Part shown: piece by piece, positions 20,401 through 27,041 of the stretch
How positions within the stretch are numbered: position 1 is the first letter of the stretch
How the letters are laid out: each line of letters starts with the position of its first letter
From: Bacteroidales bacterium
GTDB lineage: Bacteria; Bacteroidota; Bacteroidia; Bacteroidales; Marinilabiliaceae
Assembly: GCA_024401395.1 (NCBI GenBank)
Contig: JAKSLD010000012.1
Span: 40,749 to 104,748 of the forward strand
DNA: 64,000 nucleotides
Reading direction: 5' to 3'
Notes under the pieces: generated by a model
Told to the model about the DNA's origin: nothing
What the model saw: only the letters and a program-made list of their open reading frames with translations
Databases searched by the model: none
Translations under genes and position numbers: made by a program

Positions 20401-22245
20401 CACACTTATAGGCTTGCCGTTTCTTAGTATTGGGTTCTTGCTTGCATCGCACAATGTAAGCATCACTCCGTCAACTCCTCGTTCGCCATTGTCGTACTTG
20501 CCATTTCGAGTTTTTTCAAAATAGGTCGTACCGGAAATAAATGCAAAATTATTTGAGCCTTTAGGTGACAGCGTTATTGTTGACTGTGTTACACTCCTGC
20601 CGTCATTGACAACATAACTCCATATATCGACAATCTTCTTGTCGCCATAATTATTTGAAAACTTCATGAAACCACCCTTACTGATGTCATCATTTGTAGA
20701 ATAATTCATATCTACATACAATGGTTTAGGCGCATAGGTTCCTTCTGGATTCACGATTGTCTTGTTGTGTGTTGTGTATTTTCTGGCATCATACCATGCT
20801 CTGTATTGCTTGTCATCGTCCTTTCCTGTACTCTGATAAGCCAAGGCGTTGAGCAGCTTTATCTCTATGCCTTCGGGGTTGTTCTCTACATCACCCATCG
20901 GGAAATGGAAGTCACCCGCATGCGTTCGCACCTGAATAGCATATTCGCCTATTGGAAGCGGCTTCCCGTTGCCGTCGAGACCGTTCCACGACAAGTAGTT
21001 GACGCCCACACATCCAGCAGCCGTCATAACTCTATCGCTATAACCGCCCTCTTTATCTATGTCGTTGTCGAACTTACCGTCATTATTACAATCTATGATG
21101 ATTTCGTACGTCGAACGGCGGTCTAGTTCAACGCTGAAAACTCCTCCCATCGATTCGTCGGCATTGCCATATTTGTCTTCCTGGTTTGTGTTGCCTATGA
21201 AATTGCAGTTGATTATTGAGGCTATAGGCTGTGGCGAGACAGGAAATCCTCCATGCATAAATTCAATATTAGGATCGGGCTCATTGAAGAATATACGATG
21301 GGTCAGGATATCATCTTTCGCATCTAGGTCTGGCTGGACCGTTACAACACCACCATTTATCGGCACCAATGAGGCTTGGTTGCTCATTCCATTACGATTC
21401 AGCGTCTGTCCGTTGCCGTCATCGATAAGGCCCACGTTATCGGCATAAAGGATAAAACCTCCTGGCTCAAATCCTTTAATATCCATACTATACAGATAAC
21501 CATCCTGTGTGAGCACATAGAGATTGCTGAAATGCTTTCCTGTTTGATTTCCTATAATAATGGCCAGATATGAAGCAAAGACACGACCGTTAACTAATTT
21601 GTCATTAACGTCAAATACCGAAATATCCCATGCCGCAACATTCTCGTACTGACCAGCATCTGTCCAATCTGCTTCTACCGGGTCAGCAGGCGAGTTTTGG
21701 TTGCCTGATGATATTGGTTCATCCTTACCTATAAATTCAACTTCATATACTCCTTCGTATGGAACCTTGAAAAGATATGGCTTATACTTATTGCCCTGTT
21801 CTCCGGTCATAGGATACCACGGACCAGCTACCTCATTGATAGGTTTTGCGATATAGCCTTCGTATTTGTCAGATGTTGCAGCACCATCATGCTCACCTTT
21901 GATATCAATAGACCACGATCTACCATCTTGCAGGTATTTCACAATAATATCTACATTTTGTTCATTTTGTGTCATGTAAGATTTGTCTACTGACGTAGCG
22001 AGGGCTACTGTCTCACCTCGTTTCGCAATAAACAATATCCTGTTGGTTCGTGCGATGCCACCTGTGAACTTCCCTTTTTCTTTATGTTCAAGGTAAGCAC
22101 GTGTCGCGCCCACGCCTCGTGGATTCACCTGTAAAGAACCCTCAGCTTTAGCTACAATGGCAGAAAAGGAGAATGCCAAAAGCATGAGCAAAAATGCTCT
22201 TGATCGAGAAATGCCATTCATTAAATATCGTTTATTTGCCTTCAT
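11407..22245 (-). CDS. Giant (3612-aa) repetitive surface protein with MBG-like repeats
   Basis: Secreted protein with signal MNGISRSRAFLLMLLAFSFS...AKAEG. Residues 30-560 are a unique head. About 568-640 is an SdrD-B/Cna-B-like domain (FEKTRNGKYDNGERGVDGVM). About 820-895 resembles an InlB/Flg_new repeat. About 985-2275 holds eight A/B pairs of MBG-like units (LTYNGTAQNLV...YSLDG...YTVYYKV and LTLTWG...FVYDG...ASNYKLP), about 160 residues per pair. About 2275-3450 holds sixteen units of about 74 residues (EFTYDGNEKTYNIP...YxWSDG), arranged in higher-order sets of four. After an Ig-like domain the last 80 residues (VNPNP...IYSLSSAVVYS...VVSVVSGNKKATVKILV) are a T9SS type A sorting domain. A long adhesin or stalk at the surface is inferred. 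MET1 is used; MET9 is possible. Confidence 0.92.
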   Translation of the reverse strand: MKANKRYLMNGISRSRAFLLMLLAFSFSAIVAKAEGSLQVNPRGVGATRAYLEHKEKGKFTGGIARTNRILFIAKRGETVALATSVDKSYMTQNEQNVDIIVKYLQDGRSWSIDIKGEHDGAATSDKYEGYIAKPINEVAGPWYPMTGEQGNKYKPYLFKVPYEGVYEVEFIGKDEPISSGNQNSPADPVEADWTDAGQYENVAAWDISVFDVNDKLVNGRVFASYLAIIIGNQTGKHFSNLYVLTQDGYLYSMDIKGFEPGGFILYADNVGLIDDGNGQTLNRNGMSNQASLVPINGGVVTVQPDLDAKDDILTHRIFFNEPDPNIEFMHGGFPVSPQPIASIINCNFIGNTNQEDKYGNADESMGGVFSVELDRRSTYEIIIDCNNDGKFDNDIDKEGGYSDRVMTAAGCVGVNYLSWNGLDGNGKPLPIGEYAIQVRTHAGDFHFPMGDVENNPEGIEIKLLNALAYQSTGKDDDKQYRAWYDARKYTTHNKTIVNPEGTYAPKPLYVDMNYSTNDDISKGGFMKFSNNYGDKKIVDIWSYVVNDGRSVTQSTITLSPKGSNNFAFISGTTYFEKTRNGKYDNGERGVDGVMLTLCDASKNPILRNGKPISVKSNNGGRFAFDNIPFVGTSTTYWIKVDKGMDNGEVYSLTETKTPIVQNLNYRKVVVTRFDNFKVDIFGWGGNDVSVKAAITQNRIYTGHEQTLTVTLKNEVADAKVNNVVVTIDQSQLTAENILEGNISYEIVGAELEDETFANGIWTVPTMSGGEVRKLILKFIPIKEAASVSHAVRANINSNNNVETNTTNNKATVTYEVIKSTAGSIVYKANNGGTGDDYIVDIPTIQVPGTNAVLKSLSATGIKAKGCMTFMGWGVNDPLKVTNLAGENIKESLVGAALPVYAIWQGDETKYHVRHLEILSDGTKTDSNVKDEDIYDDKRVGDVVVVEQALIPGYQYITKDEPLTLECEGDNIYNIYYQFNIVLPVAVKDLVYDGTAHELVTEITPEKGVTFKYSLDGGSYNTTLPKATEAGDHIVKLQVFSASRKVHEVEFTVTIAQKELGLTWTGSTFTYDTQAHAPVATLTGIIGTDDVKAEVSGAQINVGTGYEATASLSGGKASNYKLPDEVTTTFDITRATPSMTAPVAVSGLVYNALAQTLVTAGTSPTGTTIQYSLTGTDDWSPILPTGTDAGTYKVYYKLDGGENYNDIDVSLTPVTVTIAKAQLTLSVSMESWVYGAEAKTPVLSGYEGDGAQTIEYFTDAACSQKTAVANGASSSGQIPSNFGVYYVKWSVAETANYKSASATTSFEITKATATVTPPTALTLTYNGANQTLIEAGTTTGGDLEYSLDGTSWVKTLPQGKVAKTYTVYYMVLGGANYNDVAKNSVSVTIEPKQLTLTWGETTLPYTGLAQIPTVEISGVEGSDDVQVTATTAKTEVGTGYTATASISGAAAANYKLPSVVTQSFDITPIDPVLTKAPTAKTLTYNATAQNLVESGSATGGELMYSLNGTSWSASIPQGTEANSYTVYYKIAGDANHNSTEVEGPINVTIDQKTIEVVWGETNFGYDGQAHTPTATLSGVETVDKSYVSLSIEGSGTAADTYTATATLQGTKSANYQLSTATKTTQFSIGKTTPTVTAPTVATSLVYNGTDQALLATAGSTNGGTLKYSIDGESWTTTIPQAKAAQNYTVYYKVEGNSNYADVAAKTLNVAIAQKQLTIDWGTKTFVYDGSAHKPSPTVTGVETGDEVEVTVDGEQINVGSSYPTNVTLSGADASNYKFAAGADQTTFDITKATITITAPTAKSLTYNSEEQTLVMPATISAGTIEYSINNGTTWSDAVPTATNAGTYNVYYKVTGGANYNDIVKSGPIVVTIDKKELTLNWENTLFVYDGTSKIPTALLSGKYGTDEVGVTVTGEHTDAGTYTATASSLTGAASANYKLPTTNTVSFEIKKATPAVTMPVAASDLVYDGTMQDLIATAATTTGGTLKYSLDGSTWMTTIPQAKDADTYTVYYKVEGNSNYNEESGGNVSAAIAQKELTLTWGTTTSFIYDGTPKKPTLDFAGKAGTDDVTVTVSGEQTNKGSYTAKAVLDGTASANYKLPADIYMSFTITEANPTVTAPVANTLTYNGTAQNLVTAGTCATGTIYYSTNGIDGWSDMIPTGKDAGSDYEVYYKVETTDDNYVGVASTGPISVTIAKKTIGIEWSNTSFVYDGNPHKPTATATGKEGTDNVTVVVTGDKTESGSGYVATAVSIEGADVDNYELPATGLTTTFSIGRKQIAKPAIDHTQTFTYTGSEQTYSVPGPSDASGYTISGNKGTDAGSYTVVIKLGDNYSWSDESRDDIEQEWSIARAEVTLPSAVTSTFTYDGTVKDLEVTENDKYTIGTENATATNAGTYDRVVTLKDNVNYVWTDGTDASKTITFTINKAKVDLPTAPTTHFIYDGSTEYVFEVNPNSNYTVAPSNASAIETGDYPRTISLNDTENYEWVDGTTEDKTIVFKIGTGIIEEPTIQTEYTYTGSTIVFLTGSEYDIINGEGKDAGKYTVKVTPKSGFTWEGGSVAQLTYEVEILPAKVDKPTFVQTEFIWNGSEYNFNVSENEGYTITGETKGTEIADYPVTIALKSNYIWSDDTSADINETFKIKHIVINVPAADETEFTYDGNDKTYNIPDNDAYDVVNNVQEYAGKYIVSVSLKDDVHYIWNDNTNDTKMYDFIIAKIPVPVPVPEYTSFIFDGNAKTFAIPQDELGRYVIGDENATGTLVGTYDRTVILCDFVNYAWADGFAEATRTITFTITLGSVEKPTVEAEHTYTGQPITLVPENDAYTVTDGVQTDAGEYDVVLTLNEGYTWVGGSADPEIIHVTIKPAQVAKPEVTVTEFTYDGTEFDFNIVENSGYTIEGVTKGTEPDEYTVKVTPKSNYVWSDGSGSVTETYKFYINKIQVAVPVKDETEFTYDGNEKTYNIPANSAYTVTGNIQTGAGKHTVNVSLNDDAHYVWSDGKSEDKTYDFNIAKEKVEVPVVADDAFAYDGTEKLFVVPADPENRYKVGATNASATEVGVYTRTVALTDKNNYEWATGTTEDLTYTFTITDGTVDEPVVEATYTYTGAPIVFVQPSSLYSVVDGIQTNVGEYTVYVTLNSGYTWSSGGTDTKTYKVSIVPMPIEKPELVPGKYTYNGETHVFDIPVGPYEITGDTEGKNAGEYTLSLVPDANHIWSDNSREELTITNVIDKAIIAIPVAPQTTFIYDGTEKKFEIPTGEGYVVGEENASGTESKTYDRVVSLTDKDNTLWSDGTAEDIVITFTIGDGTVEVPTVGEFTYTGEPITLIPEKSEYKVEGGVQTNAGKYEVKLTLTAGFKWSDGTNDSKIVVVTINPAKVDKPVVTSISYPYDGESHGIKIAENAAYEISGDKEATEPGTYTVTVTLKPNYIWSDGSDEAQTYSFVIEEKEEPENPEKPEMERLSASYIKLMWDDVLVVDNAGNLFTSYQWYRDGAIINGANEQFYCERGGVNGSYEVIVKTTDGKEYIIGPAVYKLQTTALNVTVNPNPIHTGETFSIVVEGLSETEMQNAVVRIYSLSSAVVYSSEKVEHINQVVLPSSGAHVVSVVSGNKKATVKILVE

Positions 22246-22331
22246 TTTCCAATTAGTGTTGCGTTTTGCTGATACTAGCAGAACTTATTTTGCGATATGT
22301 CTACGAATCTATGCTCAATATGGTTGCAAAT

Positions 22332-22367
22332 AAAAAAAAGTGCCTCCATTTTGAAATGGAAGCACTT
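22332..22367 (-). terminator. Intrinsic terminator of the fucose-type operon
   Basis: Minus strand: AAGTGCTTCCATTT pairs with AATGGAGGCACTT (one mismatch) and is followed by TTTTTTTTA. It lies 38 bases after the dehydrogenase stop at 22405. Confidence 0.88.
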
Positions 22368-22404
22368 GCTTTTATATTATTTTAACAAGATATTTATAGC
22401 TCTA

Positions 22405-23424
22405 CTACATCTTTACCAATATCCTAAACACCTTACCAGGAGCACTAACCCACTGCTTCATAGCATCATGGGCTTGTTCTGCTGGCACTTCTGCAGATAT
22501 TAGTTTGTCTATCGGACATACTCCAGAGTTGAGATAGTTGATTACCGCACGGAAATCAGATGGCATGGCATTTCGCGAACCTCTGATATCTAGCTCTTTT
22601 TGCACAAAGAGCTTCGTCTGGAATGCAATATCTACCTTTGCATACCCTATACATACTACCCTGCCGGTAAATGCCACTTCTTCTACTGCCATTACGTATG
22701 TAGCAGGAGCTCCCACAGCCTCAATTACTACATCTGGACCGTAACCTCCTGTAATCTCTTGTAGCTTTGCGTGAACATTGTCAGTACCTGAATTGATTGT
22801 ATACTTTGCTCCCATCTGCTTCGCAAGGGCCAACTTCTCGTCATCCAAATCAACGGCAATAACTGTGGCTCCTCGTAACGCAGCTCTGACAATAGCACCG
22901 ACTCCTATCATTCCGCATCCGAGAACCATTACTACGTCTATATCTGTAACTTGTGCTCTGTTAACTGCATGAAAACCTACACTCATCGGCTCTATCAACG
23001 CACAGTCTCTTGGCGACATATTGGCTGCTGGAATAACTTTCTCCCATGGAAGTATCATATATTCTTTCATTGCTCCATTGCGCTGTACTCCAAGTGTCTC
23101 ATTGTGCTGACAGGCATTTACTCGACCATTACGACACGAGGCACAGTGCCCACAGTTGGTATATGGGTTGACTGTTACTACCATTCCTACCTTCAATGTC
23201 TCTGGTACATTCTCTCCTATTGCCTCAATAGTCGCTCCTATCTCATGCCCTGGAACCACAGGCATCTTTACCATTGGATTCTTGCCAAGGTATGTGGATA
23301 GGTCACTGCCACAGAAACCTACATAGTTTATTTTCAATAAAACCTCACCAGCTTTTGGTGCGGCAGGCTTCTCTATGTCAACGACTCTCATGTCGCCAAC
23401 TCCTGCTATCTGTATTGCTTTCAT
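22405..23424 (-). CDS. Zinc-dependent sugar alcohol/sugar acid dehydrogenase (MDR family)
   Basis: 339-aa medium-chain dehydrogenase. Catalytic zinc ligands are visible as C38 (GFCGSD), H60-E61 (PGHEIG). Structural zinc Cys are C91, C94, C97 and C105 (NCGHCASCRNGRVNACQ). The NAD(P)-binding Rossmann motif is VMVLGCGMIGVGA. It is the last gene of the operon with FucP, lactonase and aldo/keto reductase genes, so the likely role is oxidation of an intermediate such as 2-keto-3-deoxy-fuconate, a step usually done by a short-chain dehydrogenase elsewhere. The exact substrate is inferred from context. A strong terminator follows. Confidence 0.88.
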   Translation of the reverse strand: MKAIQIAGVGDMRVVDIEKPAAPKAGEVLLKINYVGFCGSDLSTYLGKNPMVKMPVVPGHEIGATIEAIGENVPETLKVGMVVTVNPYTNCGHCASCRNGRVNACQHNETLGVQRNGAMKEYMILPWEKVIPAANMSPRDCALIEPMSVGFHAVNRAQVTDIDVVMVLGCGMIGVGAIVRAALRGATVIAVDLDDEKLALAKQMGAKYTINSGTDNVHAKLQEITGGYGPDVVIEAVGAPATYVMAVEEVAFTGRVVCIGYAKVDIAFQTKLFVQKELDIRGSRNAMPSDFRAVINYLNSGVCPIDKLISAEVPAEQAHDAMKQWVSAPGKVFRILVKM

Positions 23425-23451
23425 TATGTTGTTATTGTTATACTGTCTATT

Positions 23452-24705
23452 TTAATCTACTACCTTGTGCCCTCTCCATCCATAGTACGCACATACTAGG
23501 AAGCAAATCATAGGTATTATATATGCTATCTGATATATACCCTCATTCTGATGCATGATAAATGCTGTCAACTGTGGCACACAGGCATTACCTACAATGG
23601 CCATAACAAGAAATGCCGAACCACTCTTCGTAGCATTGCCTAGCCCATTGAGCGCCAAGGAGAATTGCGTAGGATACATGATCGACATGAAGAATGATAT
23701 GGCCAACATTGCGCAGATACCTACCCAACCACCGAAAATTGAGACTACCGCACAGAGTACCACATTGGCCAAAGCATAAACCATCAACAGGTCTTGTGGC
23801 CTTATCTTGACCATAAGCATAGTTCCTATCCAACGCCCAAGGAGGAACATACCCATATATACACCGAAAAGTGTCGTAGACATACTTTCTGAAATGCCTG
23901 CATACTTCGTACAGTAGATAAGGAATAGACTGTTGATAGCTGTCTGTCCTCCATTGTAAAAGAATTGCGCTATCACTCCCCACTTCAAATGATGTCTCTT
24001 AAGTACCGAAAAATCTATTAGCTTGTCGTCTTTCTTGTTCTCTTCTTCCTCTTCTGCTATCTTTGGTAGTCTGGTAAAATATACCAATAGGGCTATCAGT
24101 ATAAGCATACTTGCCAGAATCAGATATGGCACTCGCATCGAACTTGTCTCATCTGTTATATACCCCATCCAACCTCCTGGATAATCTGTAGGAAGTGTCT
24201 CCCTGGTAAAGTCATTACCACTGAGAACCAACTTGCTGAGAAACATCGCCGCAATAAAAGCGCCTAACCCATTGAATGATTGCGCTAAGTTTAGCCTCCT
24301 CGGTGCCGTATCCGCATCTCCAAGTACATTTACGTATGGATTGGCTGCCGTCTCTAGGAAGCACATTCCTACTGCTATAATGAAGAATATCAGCAAGTAT
24401 GCGGCATACTCATGCAGATCTGCTACAGGAATAAACAATAGTCCTCCCAAAGCAGCAGTAAGTAAACCGAAAATAATACCTGCTTTATAACTATTCCTCT
24501 TAAGATATATGGCTATAGGTATAGGACAGATGAAATAGGCCAACCAGTAGGCTGTCTCTGTAAACGAAGCCTCAAACGTATTCAACTCGCATGTCTTCAT
24601 CAACTGTCGTATCATCGTAGGCAAAAGATTGCTACTGATAGCCCAGAGGAAAAATAAGGAGAATATCAAACCAAGGGCGAACTTTGGATTCTTGAATATC
24701 TTCAT
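23452..24705 (-). CDS. fucP: L-fucose:H+ symporter (FucP-like, MFS)
   Basis: 417-aa permease with about 12 membrane segments. FucP-type signatures are FFLWAISSNLLPT in TM1, ETAANPYVNVLGD after TM4 and RRLNLAQSFNGLGAF. The central loop EEEEENKKDDKLIDF separates the two six-helix halves. It lies 27 bases upstream of the dehydrogenase and 27 bases downstream of the lactonase gene. The family imports L-fucose, and some homologues take up glucose/galactose or N-acetylglucosamine. Fucose or a related deoxy/threo-aldose is the best guess given the neighbours. Confidence 0.88.
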   Translation of the reverse strand: MKIFKNPKFALGLIFSLFFLWAISSNLLPTMIRQLMKTCELNTFEASFTETAYWLAYFICPIPIAIYLKRNSYKAGIIFGLLTAALGGLLFIPVADLHEYAAYLLIFFIIAVGMCFLETAANPYVNVLGDADTAPRRLNLAQSFNGLGAFIAAMFLSKLVLSGNDFTRETLPTDYPGGWMGYITDETSSMRVPYLILASMLILIALLVYFTRLPKIAEEEEENKKDDKLIDFSVLKRHHLKWGVIAQFFYNGGQTAINSLFLIYCTKYAGISESMSTTLFGVYMGMFLLGRWIGTMLMVKIRPQDLLMVYALANVVLCAVVSIFGGWVGICAMLAISFFMSIMYPTQFSLALNGLGNATKSGSAFLVMAIVGNACVPQLTAFIMHQNEGIYQIAYIIPMICFLVCAYYGWRGHKVVD

Positions 24706-24732
24706 GTTATCTTTTTTGTTGTGCTGTAAATA

Positions 24733-25653
24733 TTACTCGGACATATTTTTAATGTATGGCAATTCTACAAGGTCTTTTAACCTGTAGAATCGTGCAGCAT
24801 TGCCTCCAAGGAATGCCTCTTTTTCGGCTTGGGTCAACTTATCGCTCTTTATTACAAAGTCATACGACATCTTGTAGGTAATTGCAGTAATCGTCCTAGG
24901 ATAATCCGAACCCCACATCAACTTCTCCATACCTACCATGTCTGCCGCTTTCCTTATAGAGTCTACGGCCGATGGGAATGGATAAAACTCTGAATTGTAA
25001 AGCCATGTGATGCCTCCACTCTCTACCATGACATTCTTGGCTCGGGCTAGCTTTATCTGGTCTTCCCAATATGGTGTCGTTGGCATCCCAAAATGACCTA
25101 TGGCTATGCGCAGATCTGGACATTCTTCTATAATGGCTTGCAGCTCCCGACATTGAATATCATCATCAAGACAAATGGATAATACCATATCGTTCTTTTC
25201 CATGTACTTCATGGTATTCATCATCTCAACTGTCGAAAGCGCTGTCTCGCCTTTTGCCCCCTTGGGAAATCTGTGCCCAGGAATGGCTATCGCATTGAAG
25301 CCTTGCTCGTGGAGATCTATAACCTCTGCATAATATCCACTATGGCGGAACTCGGCCATACCACAGGTCACAAAGCGCTGGGGGAACCTGCGCATAACGT
25401 CCACCAAGTAATCATTCTGTAGCCCATCTATGAATTCTTGGACTACTACCGCAGCAGAAACCTGAGCATAGTCCATATTGGACAAGAATACTTCGGCAGA
25501 GTTTCGCCCGTCTATCATGAAGGGTGGCAACATCTGTACCTCCTCGCCAAAAAAGAGCGACCTGCCGTTAGTTGTCGTCTTTATTGGTTGATTGTTGACT
25601 GTTGTATCTTGTCTCAACCACAAATGGGAATGGGCATCTATTATTTTCATCAT
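24733..25653 (-). CDS. Amidohydrolase, probable L-fucono-1,5-lactonase
   Basis: 306 aa from the ATG at 25653, which overlaps the stop of the aldo/keto reductase gene as ATGA; the second Met three bases later is equally possible. It belongs to the amidohydrolase-2 superfamily: the metal-binding IDAHSHLW at the N-terminus, HRFP and AIGHFGMP in the barrel and MWGSDYP (catalytic Asp) near the C-terminus. Aldonolactonases of this type open L-fuconolactone, the product of the preceding gene's likely reaction. Assignment rests on family plus operon context. Confidence 0.85.
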   Translation of the reverse strand: MMKIIDAHSHLWLRQDTTVNNQPIKTTTNGRSLFFGEEVQMLPPFMIDGRNSAEVFLSNMDYAQVSAAVVVQEFIDGLQNDYLVDVMRRFPQRFVTCGMAEFRHSGYYAEVIDLHEQGFNAIAIPGHRFPKGAKGETALSTVEMMNTMKYMEKNDMVLSICLDDDIQCRELQAIIEECPDLRIAIGHFGMPTTPYWEDQIKLARAKNVMVESGGITWLYNSEFYPFPSAVDSIRKAADMVGMEKLMWGSDYPRTITAITYKMSYDFVIKSDKLTQAEKEAFLGGNAARFYRLKDLVELPYIKNMSE

Positions 25654-26582
25654 GAATTCTTCCAAGTTACTCGCTTCTGGTCTCCAATAATATCCTGTAC
25701 TTCTTTCACTAGTTGCCAGTCAATAGGCTCTGATACATAATCTATATTCTTCTGCACATTGGCAGGGTTCGCAGATGAGAAGAGTGTTGACGCTATACGG
25801 TCATTGCTGACTGAATACTGGATTGCTAGTTTCTCTATAGGATAGTTCTTCGCATTGCAATGCGCCACAGCTTTCTTACATGCTTCTACAAGTCCTTGTG
25901 GCGCAGGATGCCATGATGGTACTCCTCGCTGCGAAAGTAGTCCCATCGAGAGCGGCGAAGCATTGATAACGCCTATGCCTTTCGACTCAAAATAGTCAAG
26001 ATAGTCTACCAAGGCATCATCGCATAAACAATGATGACAGAAGTTGAGAACGCTCTCAACTGTTCCTTCTTTTACATGGTCTACCACCCACTTGAGGTTT
26101 TCCAACTGTAAATCGGTAATGCCAACGTGACCTACTACACCTTTGTCGCGCAACTCAACTAACGCTGGAAGTGTTTCATTGACTACTATATTCAGATCGG
26201 AAAACTCTATATCATGTACATTAATAAGGTCTATGTAGTCTATATTCAATCGCTCCATGCTCTCATACACACTCTCTGTAGCTCGCTTGCCTGAATAATC
26301 CCAAGTGTTTACTCCGTCTTTACCATAACGACCGACTTTCGTCGAAAGGTAGTATCTGTCTCGTGGCAACTCTTTGAGTGCCTTGCCAAGAACTGTCTCT
26401 GCTTTGTAATGGCCATAGTATGGAGAAACATCAATAAAATTCATGCCCCCATCTAGCGCTACTGAGACTGCACGTATAGCTTCTTTTTCGTTGATATCAT
26501 GAAATACAGCACCTAATGATGATGCGCCAAACGATAACTTAGATATTTCAAGGCCTGTATTGCCTAGTTTATTCTTCTGCAT
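25650..26582 (-). CDS. Aldo/keto reductase, probable L-fucose (D-threo-aldose) 1-dehydrogenase
   Basis: 310 aa from the ATG at 26582 (MQKNKLGNTGLEISKLSFG); the longer reading starting at 26648 lacks homologous character and crosses the promoter. AKR fold landmarks are FIDVSPYYGHYKAETVLGKAL (catalytic Tyr), YLSTKVGRYG, DYIDLINVHDIEF and the cofactor segment. The L-galactose/D-threo-aldose dehydrogenase branch oxidises C1 of L-fucose, L-galactose or D-arabinose to the lactone. It is the first gene of a four-gene operon. Family is certain; exact substrate is inferred. Confidence 0.87.
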   Translation of the reverse strand: MQKNKLGNTGLEISKLSFGASSLGAVFHDINEKEAIRAVSVALDGGMNFIDVSPYYGHYKAETVLGKALKELPRDRYYLSTKVGRYGKDGVNTWDYSGKRATESVYESMERLNIDYIDLINVHDIEFSDLNIVVNETLPALVELRDKGVVGHVGITDLQLENLKWVVDHVKEGTVESVLNFCHHCLCDDALVDYLDYFESKGIGVINASPLSMGLLSQRGVPSWHPAPQGLVEACKKAVAHCNAKNYPIEKLAIQYSVSNDRIASTLFSSANPANVQKNIDYVSEPIDWQLVKEVQDIIGDQKRVTWKNS

Positions 26583-26613
26583 AAAATAATTTGTTATGTT
26601 AACTTCAACAATG

Positions 26614-26621
26614 CAAATGTA
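26614..26621 (-). promoter_or_regulatory. Promoter -7 box of the fucose-type operon (TACATTTG)
   Basis: TACATTTG fits TAnnTTTG and lies 31 bases before the ATG at 26582. No convincing -33 TTG was seen. Confidence 0.45.
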
Positions 26622-26751
26622 ACACTTTTTTAGAAATGCTGTCCTCATACTCTCTATTTGTTTGGTCTATAACAGCACCATTTTTATTTGTAACTCCGAC
26701 CTGGATTGTCTTTCTCTTCTCTCAAAATACTTTTCTCCCTATGTCGCAAAT

Positions 26752-27015
26752 AAAAAATTTGCGAGCAAACTTATACTTCCAAGGTACTAGCAAGGGTCTA
26801 GCAACTACCTTCCGACTACCTTGCAACTGCTCTCAAACTAAAAAAATTGCGAGCAAACTTATACTTCCAAGGTACTAGCAACTACCTTCTGACTACCATG
26901 CAACTTCTCTCAAACTAAAAAAATTGCGAGCAAACTTATACTTCCAAGGGTATAGCAAGGGTATAGCAACTGCTTTGCAACTGTCCTTGCAACCTTTCTT
27001 AACACTCGTCGTAAA
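26752..27015 (+). repeat. Three-unit array of the dispersed repeat (R5-R7)
   Basis: Units start at about 26752, 26840 and 26917, each with an A-tract, TTGCGAGCAAACTTATACTT, CCAAGG and TAGCAA/ACTACCTTC phrases. The first two end with TCTCAAACTA, joined directly to the next A-tract. Spacings are 88 and 77 bases. The third ends with TTTCTTAACACTCGTCGTAAA, like the array at 10174. It fills most of the 459-bp divergent gap 26583-27041; the remaining left part holds the operon promoter. Confidence 0.87.
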
Positions 27016-27041
27016 ATGCCGCAAACTAAGATTTTATCACC

